A DNA stretch of 64,000 nucleotides from NCBI RefSeq assembly GCF_019175385.1, contig NC_083337.1:168653713-168717712 (forward strand), written 5' to 3'. The DNA is from Lycium barbarum (lineage: Eukaryota; Streptophyta; Magnoliopsida; Solanales; Solanaceae). Below are positions 1 through 13,211 of the stretch, piece after piece. A model generated the notes under the pieces. The model was not told where the DNA came from and made no database searches. It saw nothing but the letters and a program-made list of their open reading frames with translations. A program made the translations under genes and the position numbers. How positions within the stretch are numbered: position 1 is the stretch's first letter; each line of letters opens with the position of its first letter.

Positions 1-91
1 GGAGAAATTTCTATATATAAAAACATAATTTGCGTCTGGGTTAATGGGTGCTCCAACACTATACCGCAGCATGTGGGTCCGCCCCTGGAAC
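1..91 (+). mobile_element. 3' end of a hAT-type MITE, truncated by the window edge
   Basis: The stretch ends in a motif, TCCGCCCCTG, that matches the right terminus of the hAT element at 9327-13687 and of the hAT MITE at 26278-26476. The left end lies outside the window, so neither the inverted repeat nor the 8-bp duplication can be confirmed. Confidence 0.35.
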
Positions 92-1355
92 CAGACCTGA
101 TCTATCAGAAAAAAATTACCATGTGGTGTTAGAAAAATATGTCTACTAAAAATAAAATGAGTAGACCTTTTTTTTTTTTTTTTAAAGCTACATGGCATTT
201 TTTTTTTAATTAGGAGTTTGGACATGATTTGACCCTTAAATACAATATTGAAGCTCGTCAGAAACAATGGTGGTTATACAATAAGAAAGGGGGCAAGGAT
301 GAAGAAAAAAGGGAGGGTTGGGGGAAGGGGAAAGGAAAAAAATATAAAAATTAAAAATTAGAGGATTTCCGACGTGGTACTGACGTGGCGAGAGAGTGTG
401 TACACTCTCCTCTAGTGCAACTGGTTATATGTGCATCAGGGGTAAAAAAATCACTTTTAAATATATTAGGTGTATAATGGATCGTCAGGATAGTTTAAGT
501 GTGAAAATGACTTTTGGGGACAAGTTTAAGGGTCAACTTATGTCTTTTGCCGATTTGAAACCAAGAGGTGCAATCATGTTTGGACATGCAATTTGAATTT
601 GTTAAATTATATTTTTTCTTATAGGCATAAAACCCCCATAAGTTGTGAAAATTATTAAAAAATTTCTAATTCTTATACAATTTTACCAAATGTGCAGGTC
701 ATAGTTCATGACAAAATTAATACACTATTTTAAGGCCTTTGTAAAAAAAAAATACAACATCAATTAATCCAAATTTTGTTCAACAAAAAAGAAAATTTAA
801 TATGAATAGTAATGTAACTATGACTTGGTCGAAGTTAGAACATAAATAAAGGTTGGTTGAAGTTAATGAGGTTGGTAAATGTTAAAACGTATGTGTCTTT
901 TTTGTACAAAATATTAACTTATGGGTCAAGTTTACATTTAAAAATTTTGAAATCATGATTTGGGATTTCATCGCATGACATGAAGTCACATGTCCAAACA
1001 CTAATTTCATTATCGCGTGTCCAAACGCCTGCTTAAAAAATAAGCTAAATGATTTTATTTTTAAATCCCGTTTAAAAAAAAAGGTATATTTGTACTATTT
1101 GTATGGGGCCGCGGGGGGGGTATCTGCTCTAAATCGCAAAGTTGAGGGGTATATTTAATTTGCAGATTTGCCCTACACAAAAAATAATTTTAACCATATA
1201 TAAATATTATAATTTTTTACCGCAGGGTCGAACCCCTCGGCCCTTCCTCCCTCCGCCCCTGCTTCCAGAACGAAATACTGGCAAAAAGTTTGAATTCTCA
1301 TCTGAAGAGTAACGAGGAAAGACAATAAAACAGTAGAATAATTTCAAGGGACAAA
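92..1355. other. AT-rich intergenic DNA, no gene seen
   Basis: It holds poly-T and poly-A runs and remnants of repetitive DNA. A second TCCGCCCCTG motif near 1253-1262 suggests another decayed hAT MITE end. The longest open frame (396-596) has low-complexity flanks and no recognisable domain. Confidence 0.6.
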
Positions 1356-1360
1356 CATTG

Positions 1361-2043
1361 TGATGGTGCCTATTAGCATTTTAATATTAAAATATATTAA
1401 ATTGCCTCATATTAAAGTTCCTCAATGTTCTTTTACTGCTGATGTTCGTGCCTCATTACACGAATGAGTTAGTGGCAGATTAATTTCCCATGTAACCTCT
1501 GTCAATTCTTCTCCCACGGTACCAGATTGTGGCCTTAATTTCCTTTAAACCAAATCAGTTAGTGGTAAGAATATGGCCACTATTCTTCCTTTGTAACTTA
1601 TGTAACCTCCTTATAATAATTCTTCCATTATCTACCTATTTTACTATCCCATTCATGTCCTATTCAATTCTAGGATGATTTTCTAAACTATAAATAGAGT
1701 CTTCCTTAGCTTTTGGGGGTAGAGAAAAATATATACTTCGGAGAGTTCTTGAAAAGTAAGGAAAAAAAAGAGAGTTTATTAGTTGAAGGAAGGTGTTCTT
1801 GTTTTTAGTGGAACTTTGGACTCAACATCTTGTCCAGAATTTGTTGAGTTGTACGACGTGATCGGGTTGTTGTATCCTGGAGGGGACAAGTCAGAAAGAT
1901 TACTGCTGGACCGGTAGATTTGCTGCAGTGGGCTTGAATCTCCTTGAAGAGAGCGAGATATCCGCGTCTCAGCCGAAGATAATTTTATTTCTTCATTTTA
2001 TTTTTTCAATTGTAATTGTAATTTCATTATATTATCACCAACA
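1361..2043 (+). mobile_element. Solo LTR with 5-bp target-site duplication
   Basis: The 683-bp segment starts TGATGGTG and ends CACCAACA, an imperfect terminal inverted repeat of the TG...CA type. It is flanked by perfect CATTG direct repeats at 1356-1360 and 2044-2048. A TATA-like CTATAAATAGAG lies near 1690 on the plus strand, which sets the orientation. No internal retrotransposon region follows, so this is a recombination-derived solo LTR. The lineage cannot be assigned without gag or pol. Confidence 0.75.
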
Positions 2044-2180
2044 CATTGATAAAACCAAAGATATATTTATACAATAGAATGATAGTCCAACATGACACAA
2101 TTAACCAACAACTAGTATGTTGAAGGTTCGAAATTGTATGAAAAGGAAAATGCTGTGACTATAGCTATAAAATTCATTCC

Positions 2181-3375
2181 CTATGCACTTGGGTCCTTGT
2201 CCGATGAGCTATCGGTCATGATTTCATCTTCTTCGTCGTAATTCAGCTCCTATAAGAAATATAAATTTTCCATATCAATTGTCAACAAAAGAAACAGAAC
2301 ACGCTTTCTATACTTGATTCAATGCACTAAAATTAATTAAGTTCCACCAGATAAATATGAAATGTGAAATGTGAAACTTGCCTTTAGATGATCTCCTTTT
2401 ATCTTCTTTTCTTCTTCCTTCTCCCTCAGCGTTCGAATTGGAGAAATTCTTAGCTGCAATATACAACCACGTTCAATCTATCAATCAATCAACTTCATCT
2501 CAATGGGAAACAGTTTATTCTTCGAAATCTCTATATCCATTTCACTGTAATCATGTTCACTTCATTCAAATACCAAAAAAAAAAAAAAAAGGTCCCAAGT
2601 TCCAAGTTCATTGAATTTCACACAACCAGAAACAAGATAATTGTTCAAAAAAAAAAACAACTTATAATCGAATTACTTTTTAAATTTCTTGCATCTTCAC
2701 TTAAGATAAATCTCTAATTACAAAAGGGAAAAGGTCTAAATTTACCTCTGAACTATGCGAAATGGTCTAGATTTACCCTCCGTTAATATTGGAGTCAAAT
2801 ATACCGCTGCAGTTATTAAAGTGACCAAATATAACCTTATTTTCAAACACAGGGATTTTTTTTTTAAAACTTTCCATTTTTGGTCAGACTAAAATTCACC
2901 TGAAAGCAATCAGAACTAAAAATAGAGTTACCGTGCAGGATAATCTGAGTTCTTTTAATCGAAAAAGCCGATCAACTTCAAGCTCAAGCTCTTTCTGTTC
3001 CTCTCCTCTGTTTAACATCTCTTTCATCTGCAAATCTAACATCAAATCCCTTTCTTTCAACATCTTCTCTGTTTTCTCTCTATCGATTCTCAGTCTTTCT
3101 AGCTTTTCACGAATCGCGCTAAGCTCCTCAGCTAACGATGAATCGAATGGCTCTGCCTGAATAATGCTGATTGGATTTGTTGCCTTTTTGGTTGTTGAAA
3201 AATCTGAATAAAAATCAAGATTCTCTTTATTTGAGTTTTGGATGCATTTTTGAGGTTGTTTTGGATTGGTGGTAAGTGGAATTGATGGAATGTTTTTAGG
3301 TTGAAGTGGTTTCCGGCCAATTTTTGGGGGGTGGATCTGATTGTTTGGAAAAGGTGATGGAGCTGTGGATGCCAT
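2181..3375 (-). CDS. Small coiled-coil protein, 194 aa, three exons
   Basis: The exons, in transcript order, are 3375-2932 (148 codons), 2453-2382 (24 codons) and 2249-2181 (22 codons plus TAG); all junctions are phase 0. Intron 1 is GT-AG (ACG|GTAAC to GCAG). Intron 2 uses a GC donor (AAAG|GCAAGT) and an ATAG acceptor. The start is ATGGCATCC. The N-terminal third is rich in Pro, Asn and Lys (IGRKPLQPKN). Residues about 75-145 are charged heptad-like sequence expected to form a coiled coil (LERLRIDREKTEKMLKER). The last exon is acidic (ELNYDEEDEIM then a Ser/Asp run). I do not recognise a named family. The charged helix plus basic and acidic ends fits a structural or cytoskeletal adaptor, which is inference. 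Coding status rests on the three frames joining cleanly. Confidence 0.72.
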
Positions 3376-3577
3376 TTTTTTTCTTTTCTAAACCTTTAGT
3401 TTTATTTGTTCGAATTTGAAATGGTTCAGGCGGACAACAACGGCTACTTATAAAAATGTGTGTGGCAGATTTTGAAAGTAGCACCAAAAATAAAAAAATA
3501 AAATGTGGCACGGGAATTCAATGTTTTGTGGGTAATAGAGGTAACTTAGGTAAGTTAATGCTTTAGAACATCAACGA

Positions 3578-3651
3578 GGCCCATTAGCTCAGTTGGTTAG
3601 AGCGTCGTGCTAATAACGCGAAGGTCGCAGGTTCGAGACCTGCATGGGCCA
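3578..3651 (+). tRNA. tRNA-Ile (anticodon AAT)
   Basis: All arms pair: acceptor GGCCCAT/ATGGGCC with discriminator A, D arm GCTC/GAGC, anticodon stem TCGTG/CGCGA around loop CTAATAA, variable AGGTC, and T arm GCAGG/CCTGC with loop TTCGAGA. The 74-nt length has no intron and CCA is not encoded, as expected in a eukaryotic nucleus. The internal A box and B box (GGTTCGAGACC) are intact, so it looks functional. Confidence 0.96.
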
Positions 3652-3654
3652 CAA

Positions 3655-3659
3655 TTTTT
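3655..3659 (+). terminator. RNA polymerase III oligo-T terminator
   Basis: A run of five T begins four bases after the tRNA 3' end, with a second longer T run some ten bases further on; this is the usual Pol III stop signal. Confidence 0.7.
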
Positions 3660-4466
3660 CATATTTTTTTCTGCCAAATTTGTAGTACTTAATTGTTACT
3701 AATGTCACTTTATTTTACACTTGTTATACGGGTAATCTGCATTTTTAACTAAATAGTCTTTTCTTTTCAAATACAAAATGAAACTAAATCTTCATTAACT
3801 ATGCTGTATATAGATTTCGTGTAGCTTTCTACTTGATTTTTGGATGGAATAACTTTTGAGTGCATCCCCGAAATTTGTTTAATGCAGTAACTTGTTTAAA
3901 AACATTAAAATGATTTGGCCATATTCTTTTATTAAATCAATCAAATCTGCAAATGAGAGTTTGAAGAGTAGTGACCATTAGGGCATATTTGTTTGTGACT
4001 GAACATGTGGAAAGAGTTTTCTTGAAAGCAAAGAATGACGAAGTATATGTTGAGGCCTGAGGACAAAAGCAGAAGGAACACAAAATAGAGAAGAATCAGG
4101 ACCTTGTTCAGGTCAGAGACATTTAATCCTCAGAAGTCAGAAGGTCTCATGAATTTTAAAAACTGCAGTAGTATCTGTGGTTTCCTAACCAAGAAAGGTC
4201 TCAGAAACACAAAAAGTCTTCCCATCTTCACATACACTTATTCCCAGCTCTTAATAGATATTACCTACATTGATTTTGTTGGAGAAAAAAAGAAGTTACT
4301 ATCAATTTACACTGGTCTTGTGCATACTGTATTGAATAAATCTTAAATTCTGGAAAGAATTGGCTGTTAGTTTATGCAATGTGAATAGTGAAATACAAAG
4401 GAAAACCTTCACAAACAAGAAAAATAAACAAAATATTACATGAATGAACAATAACAAAAATGATTT
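3660..4466. other. Intergenic, nothing recognised
   Basis: Plain AT-rich sequence between the tRNA and the 3' end of the b561/DOMON gene. Its left part may include 3' UTR of neither gene. The only sizeable open frame (4104-4346) shows no domain and no homology I can name. Confidence 0.5.
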
Positions 4467-7400
4467 CTATTTTCTCTTCCACATCCTGATCTCAAGCACT
4501 GCAGCAGTGATGAAAAATATAACCAGCACAAAAGCAAAACCACCCTTCCAAGAACTTCCTGCATTCCCTAAATGGATACCATAGAAAACATTTATTGTTG
4601 CCAAAAATATCAAAAGTCTCCCTGTGATGTAATGGTACCAATTCCAATATTTTCTTATTTTTGATTCCTTCTCTGGTCTGACCAATATTGCAATAATCTG
4701 TCCAATAAAGAAAAAGCATTCAAAATGAATACCAATGAAGAGTCAAAATCAAAATCATCGACATAATTTTTTTTCAATTATATAAAAGATGTATGAAAAT
4801 ACTGGCCTCTGCGGTTTATATTAATTAGATCTTTTCTGATTAACTAATATTCAAATAGTAATGAGTGCAGTGATATTCAGAAAACTAGTGATCTAAAAAT
4901 CCTGAATGTGTCTCTATTCATGCACCCATATATATATATATATTAGGATTGAGTCACGTTACTCATAATTTTTGTAAGTATAGTCACTTCAGACAAACCT
5001 GCAAGCAACCAAGAACAAGAATGAAGATGCCGAGGCCTTTGTGTCTATTGACGTTGTTCTGAAGACGAGCATTGAGAACGAGCCCACTGATAATACCCGC
5101 AAATCCGAGGATGAACCCTAGTGATTGAATGGTTGTGTGAGAGTAAAACCAGATTGGATCATATTGCCTCAAGTATCTAGCTACCATGACTCCAATTGGC
5201 ATGAAAATTGCCCATCCAAACATGTTTAGAAGCCCATGGCTTCTCCTCAGATTTGCATAAAGTGTCTTTGTTTCACTTTGACCTGTTTTGCAACAACACA
5301 ATGATATATAGAACTTGTCAAGAACATCTTCAACTAACGCACTCCTTCTGTTCCACTTTATGTTGCAGTATTTGAGCAGATGTGAAGTTAAGAAATAAAA
5401 GAAGATTTTTGACACATACGTTAAGTTTCTATGAGTACTGGGTTTGCCTTGCAGGTTATTAGAGTTTTACATATTCTTTTTCATCATAACAAGGTGAAAA
5501 TTTATATCAAGTGGGTCCTAACAAATTATGTCACTAAGTCTAATAATAGGCACATAACACAATAACAACATAAATGTATGCAACAAGTAAACGAGTACAA
5601 CATATAATGATTAACACAAGTCCAACATTTATCAAAATTCCATATAACGATGTGTATGGTAAAGATTCAAACTTTACTCCAAACCGACGTTGTGTGACAC
5701 TCTTCTTGGGATAATATAATAAAGTTTCAAAATATATAAATGTGACACTTCTTTTGGACAAGTTAAAAAAATTGTGGCACATAAAAATAGGACGGAGAGA
5801 GTACTTGAAAGGATTCAATTAAACATATTCACCTTATATCAAAAGATCAGGAGAAAACATAAGCTATCATGTCTACCCCATTAAAATTCAGCATCATGCA
5901 ATAGTCTGTTTCACATTGATTTATCCAGTTCAATCAACAAGCTTAAACTATTAAATTGACAAGACAGAATTCAACTAAGATGTTATACTAACTGCTACGC
6001 CATAATTGTCTTGTGGGTAGTAGTACTTTTCATATTTCCACATTAAGATTTGCTTGGTCTTAAATAAATTGAAATACACATTTAGTTTGCTAGTCATGCA
6101 TGACTCATGAGATCTCAGCTAATTTGGTTATAGAAATAGTTGATTGAATGGTATTGGGATTATTAAAGATAGGTTCATCCTATAAATCAAAAGAAGTTCC
6201 CCCTTGTACCACACTGAACTAACTCAAAACGACCATTCTTGTTTTAAAAGAACATGAAAACTAAACAAACAACATTGGTTCCAACTTCCAAGTCAAAGAC
6301 GTAAAAACTACTAAAAGCTACATATGTTTGTTAGTACTTCAATATTATTGTTGTTAATAGTATAAGTAATTGACACATTCGTTAGTGCGTGGCAACTACA
6401 TCTTCTTACTCTTTGACCAATTATGATTGCCTTCATTAGAAGCTTTCATGGAACCCACCCACCACTAGTCTCCATAGTAGTAACTAGTAAGACTTTTCTT
6501 GTTTCTCAATCGATGTTTGGTATTAACATTGTTTCCCAAATTAATTCAAACTTGTACCGCATAAAACCCGTTAAAAAGGAAGCTCTTTTTATTAGAGTGA
6601 CAATTAGCCCTAAAAACATTACCCCTCCCCTCCCAACCCGCTCAATGACACATTCATTTATAAACTCAATCCATTTTGATCCGTCTAATTCAACCCATTT
6701 AAAAGTTGAGTTGATAAGTGACGTAGTTCAAATTGATCAAGAAGAGCTCTTGTCAGAATATTTTAAATTTTTTTTTTTTTTTTTACATATGTTATATATA
6801 GCCAAAATAAAGAACAAATTTTTTATTATGTTAGCCTATTTAAGCCCCGACACATTTCAGCCCATTTAACTCTAACATTTTTCAAACACTTGTGTATTTT
6901 TATGTTACATCTAAATTGTAATATTTGTTTGTTTGATATAAGAAAAACAAAATTAAGTCCTTACGACAACCATTAACCAGAGCAAAAATTCGATCAATTC
7001 ACTAACCTGTGTTATAATTCAAGGCAGTAGAGGTATGATCCTCGTGTTCCGACAACTGGAAATCAGCGGTGGACGGCAGCATTCCGGTCGGTCCAACGGA
7101 GTAGATGAGCCGATTGCTTGGCATTTCAGTATTCAACTGAAAAGCCAAATAAATTCTGGAGTTCTTAGCTACAACGGAGGATGTAAAGTTGACAAGTTGG
7201 AGATTTCCCTCATCCGGCAATACCTGCTCGAAGGCCATTCGTTTGATCAGACACAAAAAAGAATATCGAAAATTTGAGTGGCTAAAGCTGAAGCAGTTAC
7301 TTTCGAAGTAATAGAAAGAAAAACAACGACAGGAGTGGAAAAGTTTGATTTTATTTTCTTATTAAAAGTGATCAAATTTTACTACTAATAGATAAAATCG

Positions 7401-8424
7401 ACAAGAAATTCAAAATAAAAATGATATTCTATTTTTTTATTTTTTTTTAAATATCAAAAACAATAGTAACGTGTCCTAGATCTGACAATAGATAAAAGGG
7501 AAAAGGATCAAGTTTAAATACTCCATTATTAACGAAATATCTTAATTTCATCATGCACTATAATTTGGGACTATTCATACATTTGGGTTTAGTAAATCGT
7601 CTAGTATTTGCCCGTAACCCTAATAGAACTTCAACGTGGACTCAAGATAAAGTAAAACGAAGAATAATTTCAAATTTTGGACATTTTTCCGAAGGATTTT
7701 AATACATGAAATTCACCTATTTCACTCTAGAGTTCCATTAAGATCAATGACAAATGTGATTTTCTTTTTGCTAATGACGAGAATATGAATGACCCCACAA
7801 TATAATGGAAGATAATATTAAAATCTACCTCGTTGGGCGATTGTCCGCCAAGAAAATACTTCTTCATAGTGGCAGTTCCGTCATTAGTGACCCAGCCAAC
7901 AATAGCAGTGGAGCCAACCATTTTTCCGTTTTTAGAAAATCCCATGGCTATGTATGCATTTGTGTTTGGTGCTGAGAGAACAAAGCTCCACACATTTGTA
8001 TCTGTTCTCATATACTTTAGAGAGAAAAAAAAAATATGGAAGAAAATGTTAATGGAAGAATTAATGAGATATACACTACCAGAAAATCGTTAATTGACTC
8101 GCTAAAGGATTTTTGACGTAAAATATGTTACTGACAAGCCAAATTTCAACGAGTTTCATTGAAAATTAGCGATTTTCTGATAGTAATAATGAAAACTGCA
8201 GTTGGAGAAAGGAAATTTATAATAATTACTCTGAGGATGTAGCCTTGTTGATCCCATACTGAAAGACAATGGAAAGAAGTTGTATCGAAGAGAATTTTGT
8301 TTTCGAGGTTGAGGCTGGAACTGCATGAATCTGTACTGCTGCCTTGAGAATTTACTTTGAGAATTTGGGAACTAATAAATATTTGGAAGATCAAGAAGGC
8401 AGAGAATTTGAAAGATGTCTTCAT
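4467..8424 (-). CDS. Cytochrome b561 and DOMON domain-containing protein, 370 aa, five exons
   Basis: The exons are 8424-8230, 8014-7829, 7223-7007, 5282-4999 and 4697-4467 (stop). All introns are GT-AG, and the frames join exactly (phases 0, 0, 1, 0). The N-terminus is a signal peptide (MKTSFKFSAFLIFQIFISSQ, likely cut near VNS-QG). Residues about 45-190 form the DOMON domain, with NAYIAMGFSKNGKMVGS and the GGQSPNE segment. Residues about 205-370 form the b561 core with four candidate haem-ligating His: SHGLLNMFGW, YSHTTIQSLGF, NRHKGLGIF and NWYHYITGR. CYBDOM proteins carry electrons across the plasma membrane, with ascorbate as the usual cytosolic donor. Exon order and length match the Arabidopsis At3g61750-like group, from memory. 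No frame break is seen. Intron 1 carries a small CACTA-like MITE and intron 4 a Stowaway-like remnant. Confidence 0.93.
5688..5801 (-). mobile_element. Stowaway/Mariner-like MITE remnant in intron 4
   Basis: On the minus strand it begins next to TA with CTCTCTCCGTCCTATTTTTA, resembling the CTCCCTCCGT terminus of Stowaway MITEs. It continues with the GTGCCAC and GTCACA motifs typical of these repeats. The second terminus is not clear, so it may be partial. Confidence 0.35.
8074..8185. mobile_element. 112-bp CACTA-like MITE in intron 1 of the b561/DOMON gene
   Basis: The ends CACTACCAGAAAATCG and (complement) TACTATCAGAAAATCG form an inverted repeat of about 20 bp with few mismatches. ATA is duplicated on both sides (8071-8073 and 8186-8188), the 3-bp duplication expected for CACTA transposons. 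There is no coding capacity. Confidence 0.5.
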
Positions 8425-9318
8425 CTTTCAACTTGTTTATCTCTCACTATTTCTTTGTGTAATAGAAAGTATTTCAATGTGAAAGAAGTGGGAGAAATGA
8501 TTGTAAAGGGTGGAAGTAGTGGCCTAGTTGGTTATGTGCATGGAGAGAGAAGTTGTGTGTTGAAGTTTCATCAAGTAAATAGTATTGGGAAATAAACTAA
8601 CTAACATGGTGTGTATGTGAAATGGAATAAAAGGTGGGAATTGTGATTTGTTGATGTCAAGTTTAAAAATAGTGCTATAATCAATCATGTGAATATTTGA
8701 AATTAATGGATACATTTTATATTAGAGGTGATTTTCTTCTATTCAAATTATAAGAGAGCGGCAAGAAATCTCATTTCCTCTAAAAAAAAATCAAGTTTAA
8801 ATGGGTTGAATTATTATCTATTTATTGACTTGTTTTAACCGATTAAATTACAAATGACCCACAACCCATTAAACTATATATTCGTCAAAACAGATCAAAT
8901 AGTTTAACTCAAAAATCAAATTTGCAGATTAGGAATTATGGAAATCTCAAGGAGGTTGGTTTAATAGTAATAGCGCGGGCTAGCCACTTTTCACTCCTGT
9001 AATTGAAAAATAATCACTATCATGAAGTTTCAAATTTTACAGGTGAAACTCTGTGATAATTTGAAGTTTTACCTGTCAAATTTGGAACTTTATAACAGTG
9101 ACTACTTCTAAATTACATAGGCCGAAAGTTATTTATGAATTTTATCCATTGGGTCATATCAAACAACTTAAACCATGAATTGGGTCATTACTTATTCATC
9201 GATATAACCTGTTTTAACATGTTTAGATTTGATCCAACCCGGTTATTAAATGCCTCTAGTTAATTTATATATTTAACTCCAACTAACTCAGATTTGGAAC
9301 TCAGTTGATTGATTTGAC
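8425..9318. other. Upstream region of the b561/DOMON gene, intergenic
   Basis: This should hold the promoter of the minus-strand b561/DOMON gene, but I cannot place a TATA box or transcription start with confidence. From about 8790 to 9260 the sequence repeats the words AACCCATTAAA and GGGTCAT, a decayed dispersed repeat; similar words occur near 6600-6870. Confidence 0.45.
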
Positions 9319-9997
9319 TAACATGATCAGTGGCGGAGGCAGGATTTCAGTTCAGGGGGTTCAAAAAATAAAATAAGCACGCTTGTGTTGGCAAATGAGC
9401 GGGTCGGATCAGGAATAACTTAAATACATAAAGTATGCTTAACGAAGCACATAGCAATGGAAAGTCAAAAAGCAACTAACTTGCATGAGAGAACCATAAT
9501 AGTCCAATAATATATAAAATTTGGAATATAAGTAATACCTTGCAGACTTTTATCTAAATCACGCAGTAAGGCATACTTCCTCCGTAAATGGTTCGGAAGA
9601 ACTTCTATATCTGAGACAATGTCATCAATGTAGCAAATTGTTAGAAATCAAAGTAGAACTACACATAGGAACTAATTCCTATATAATAAATCAAGCATCA
9701 CTCTTGCATAGACAATACTAAAAATCATGCTCGAAGCAAGAATAGTGTTGTCAAAGGCCTGCTTGAGGCGTACATAAACCTCGAAGCTAGGTGAAGGCAC
9801 CTCCGCTCATGATGAAGAAAAATATCACAATAAAATCCCACAATATAGGTAATAAACTAAGCAAAAGCTAATAAAGTAAGAAGTTTCCATTAAGAAAGGC
9901 AACTTGAAGATGCCATATTACAAAAGTAAAAGCTTGGGAGCTTTTGAAGCAAAAACAAAGAAACTATGTTAGACTACACAAGCAAGACCATGGAGTT

Positions 9998-12900
9998 CTA
10001 CAATTGTACTCTACGAGGTTTCATATCTTGAAATGTCTTAATAATAGCATCATTAGAAACATTATCAAATACATCTTTTTCTAGATAAGGCACCAAACAA
10101 CCGCTAAAAAAACCATCACTCATTTGACTCCGCAAGTCATTCTTGATAAACTTCATTGCTGAAAAAGCTCTTTCAACGGATGCAGTGGCAACCGGCAAAA
10201 GCAAAACAAGTTTCACTAAGCGGAATACAAGAGGATAATTTGAATGCTTCTTTGTCTGAACTAATTTTTTTGAAAGATCACAAAGCCCTTTTAGATTGTA
10301 GAACCTTTCATCAACATCACGAACATCAATAATGTAACTTGCAAGTTGATTCTCAAGAGAACCCATATTGAATTCATTAAAGTCATCAGGATATAATTTA
10401 GCCATTTTCATTATTTTCCTGATATCAAAACTTGAAAACAAGTCAATTGGATTCAAACAAGAAATTCCATGAAGCAAATCAGTCATCGCTTCCCCAAAAC
10501 GATCTTTAAGTTCTTGAAGTTGCCAATCAATAATATTGCAAAATACCTCAACACGATAATGATGAGAGACTTTATTGTCCCCAAGTCTCCTTCGTGATCT
10601 TAAAGAGCTAACATATGGCTCCTCAAAGTTAGGTACCAAAATTTCATGCTTGATACAAAACAAAGACACCCTAGCAATAAGAGAATCCCATTCTTCATCC
10701 CTATATGCTTGCAACCTTATTTTTGCTACTTCAACAAGTAACATGGCATTTGCCAAATCTTGCTCCTTTTTTTGTAAGCATTTATTAAGCTCATTTGTGA
10801 TTGCTAAAACATCACTCATCAAATGCAACATGAACGCAACCTCATATGTTCGACAAGCTTCAAGATATCCCATTGCCTTGGCTCTTTCATCCAATAATCG
10901 TGCATCAAGAACAAGTGATTCAAGAACATTAAGAATAGAGCCAAACATAAGAATAAAATTGTTGAAAGATTTAAAATGAGATCCCCAACGCGTATCACAA
11001 GCTCTTGAAAGGCCAAGTTCTTGATTCAAGCCACTACCGGTTGTAAGCTCACCCAAATCTAATGCCTCTTGAATTCTTTCTTTTTGAGAATCTCGAAATT
11101 CATCCATACGCTTAAAAGAAGATCCCAATACATTCAAAATATTTGAAACCAACACTACAAGTTTTCCCACTTCAATACATTTTTTCGAGACCGCAACAAG
11201 AGTTAGTTGAAGTTGATGAGCAAAACAATGAATGGAATGGGCTGATCTACTTTCTTGCCTAATCAACATTTTAAGGCCATTGATCTCACCTTGCATATTG
11301 CTTGCCCCATCGTAACATTGTCCACGCACATATGATAGACTTAAGGAATGTTGAGCAAGTAAATTAACAATTGCCCTCTTTAGAGATAAAGCACTAGTAT
11401 CTTGAACATGAACAATGTCAAGAAGCCGCTCCATCACAAATCCATTTCTATCAATATATCGTAAGACAATAGCCATTTGCTCCTTGCGTGACACATCAAA
11501 AGACTCATCAACTAGTAAAGAAAAGTAGTCACCATTTAATTCCTCAAGAATAGCTTTAATTGTTTCTATCTTACAAGCACTCACAATATCTTTTTGAATC
11601 ATTGGAGAAGTCATTTGATCATTTTGAGGAGCATGTTCCAGTACATAATCACGAATATTATCACACTTTTTCGCATACCATGAAAGAATTTGAAGAAAAT
11701 TACCCCTACTAAGTGATGATTTAGATTCATCATGACCTCGAAATGTCAATCCTTGAGTTATAAGAAGTCTTACTACATCAACGGAAGCACTTAAGCGGAC
11801 CAAATACGCATGCTTAAATTGACTAAATTGCATCTCAAGTGCAAAATGAATAGACTGTTGTACCCGCAATAAATCTTGACATTTCTTTTTTGACTGGTTA
11901 TGTGGGCTGTTCGGTAGACCAATATGTTTTCCAAGATTCTTTTTTTTCTGCCAACTCTTAAACCCAACAGTTGAAAATATTTCACCCTCACCTTGATTGG
12001 TGTTGTAGCCTTTAAATAGATAACAATACAAACAATAGACTGCATCTTTACTAACACTATACTCCAACCAATCATGATATACATCATCAAACCATTCAGA
12101 ATTAAAACGGCGCATTGATCCAGAAATATTCGTTTGAGGATACTCATGCTGAAGCAACCGAGGTTGACAAGGACCATTAATAAGGTATGCTCTTCTAATA
12201 ACATCACGATGATTTGGATGATAGTCCAAGATTAGGGTTCTTTCACCCGGATCATAATTTAAAGTACTCAAATCAAATACTTGAGAAGAAGGTAATGGTA
12301 CTTCTGAATGGTTGGCATTTGCTTCCTGGTTAGGTTGACTAGAAGAAGCTACACTTGATTTCGGTACTTTCGTAAAATAGTTCTTCACTGAACGTTGAGA
12401 CTGAATCGTAAAAAATAAGAATTTTGTTAGAACTTAAAAGAAATAAACAATTCTGTAGACAATTTTACTCATTTAGTTCCTTCTTCCTAGAATAAATTGT
12501 TCTTCCTAAAATAAGTAATTTAAACACAGCAAGACATTTTCAACTATCATATCTCCAAATACAAAAAATATGAGACAGTCTTTAATAAGATTTGGGGGGT
12601 GGACGTGATAGATTTGATTATCTGCTCATACTAAATGCATATTATGGACTAACTCTTCTTTTACTAGCAATCATATATATATTGAGAGACAAAAGTACTG
12701 ATAATGTGGAGACTCCAAAATATGAAGTACTACTTAATAGTTAATACTGACCAACTTGAGGAGGAAGTGAGAAGCTTTAGTAGGCGTTTGAGCATCTTTG
12801 GTTTAAGTTATAAAAAAAATATTTGAAGTTAAGAGAAGGTATTTGTAAGTTAATTTATGTCCTAATTTGTCTTTTTGCTGCGATTAGTGAGAACACTGAG

Positions 12901-13211
12901 ATATATTCATTTATATTAAAATTACAACTGAAAAATTGCATCTGAAAGTTGACTATCATATCTCCAAGATTCCATGGGTATAATCTAAAAAGCAAGAGAG
13001 AAAATTTTGCAACTGACCAATTCTCAGTCACTCCGGGCAAATTTGAAGCAATCGAGCTAAAATTTATAGCAAATATACAAAATAACAACAACAACAACAA
13101 CAACAACATACCCAGTATTTTATTCTCGCAATAAAGCAAATATCTAGAATTTTAGAAAAGATAAAAAAAAATGGAGAAAGGAGGGATCTAAGAACTTACC
13201 GAAGAAGCCAT
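9998..13211 (-). CDS. hAT transposase with TTF-type/DUF4371-like region and C-terminal dimerisation domain, 804 aa
   Basis: Exon 1 is 13211-13200 (MASS) and ends in TCG|GTAAGT. Exon 2 is 12400-9998 after an ATTCAG acceptor and reads on as SQRSVKNYFTKVPKSS, so the true ATG lies upstream of the long open frame, whose first in-frame start-like codon is only GTG. Residues about 90-200 resemble the TTF zinc-finger region (FNSEWFDDVYHDWLEYS; CLYCYLF). The hAT catalytic triad is visible: Asp in SLLVDESFD, Asp in CYDGASNM and Glu in TASVERAFS. CDTRWGSH and HCFAHQLQLTLVA are further family landmarks. The final 90 residues are the hAT dimerisation domain. It belongs to the plant group annotated as zinc finger MYM-type 1-like. 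The product should bind the element's ends and catalyse excision and insertion. No stop or frameshift is seen. Confidence 0.92.

Noticed and set aside
6423..6869. 148-codon plus-strand ORF in intron 4 of the b561/DOMON gene
   Set aside because: Low-complexity composition, no domain, and a poly-T-encoded Phe run; antisense to a spliced gene.
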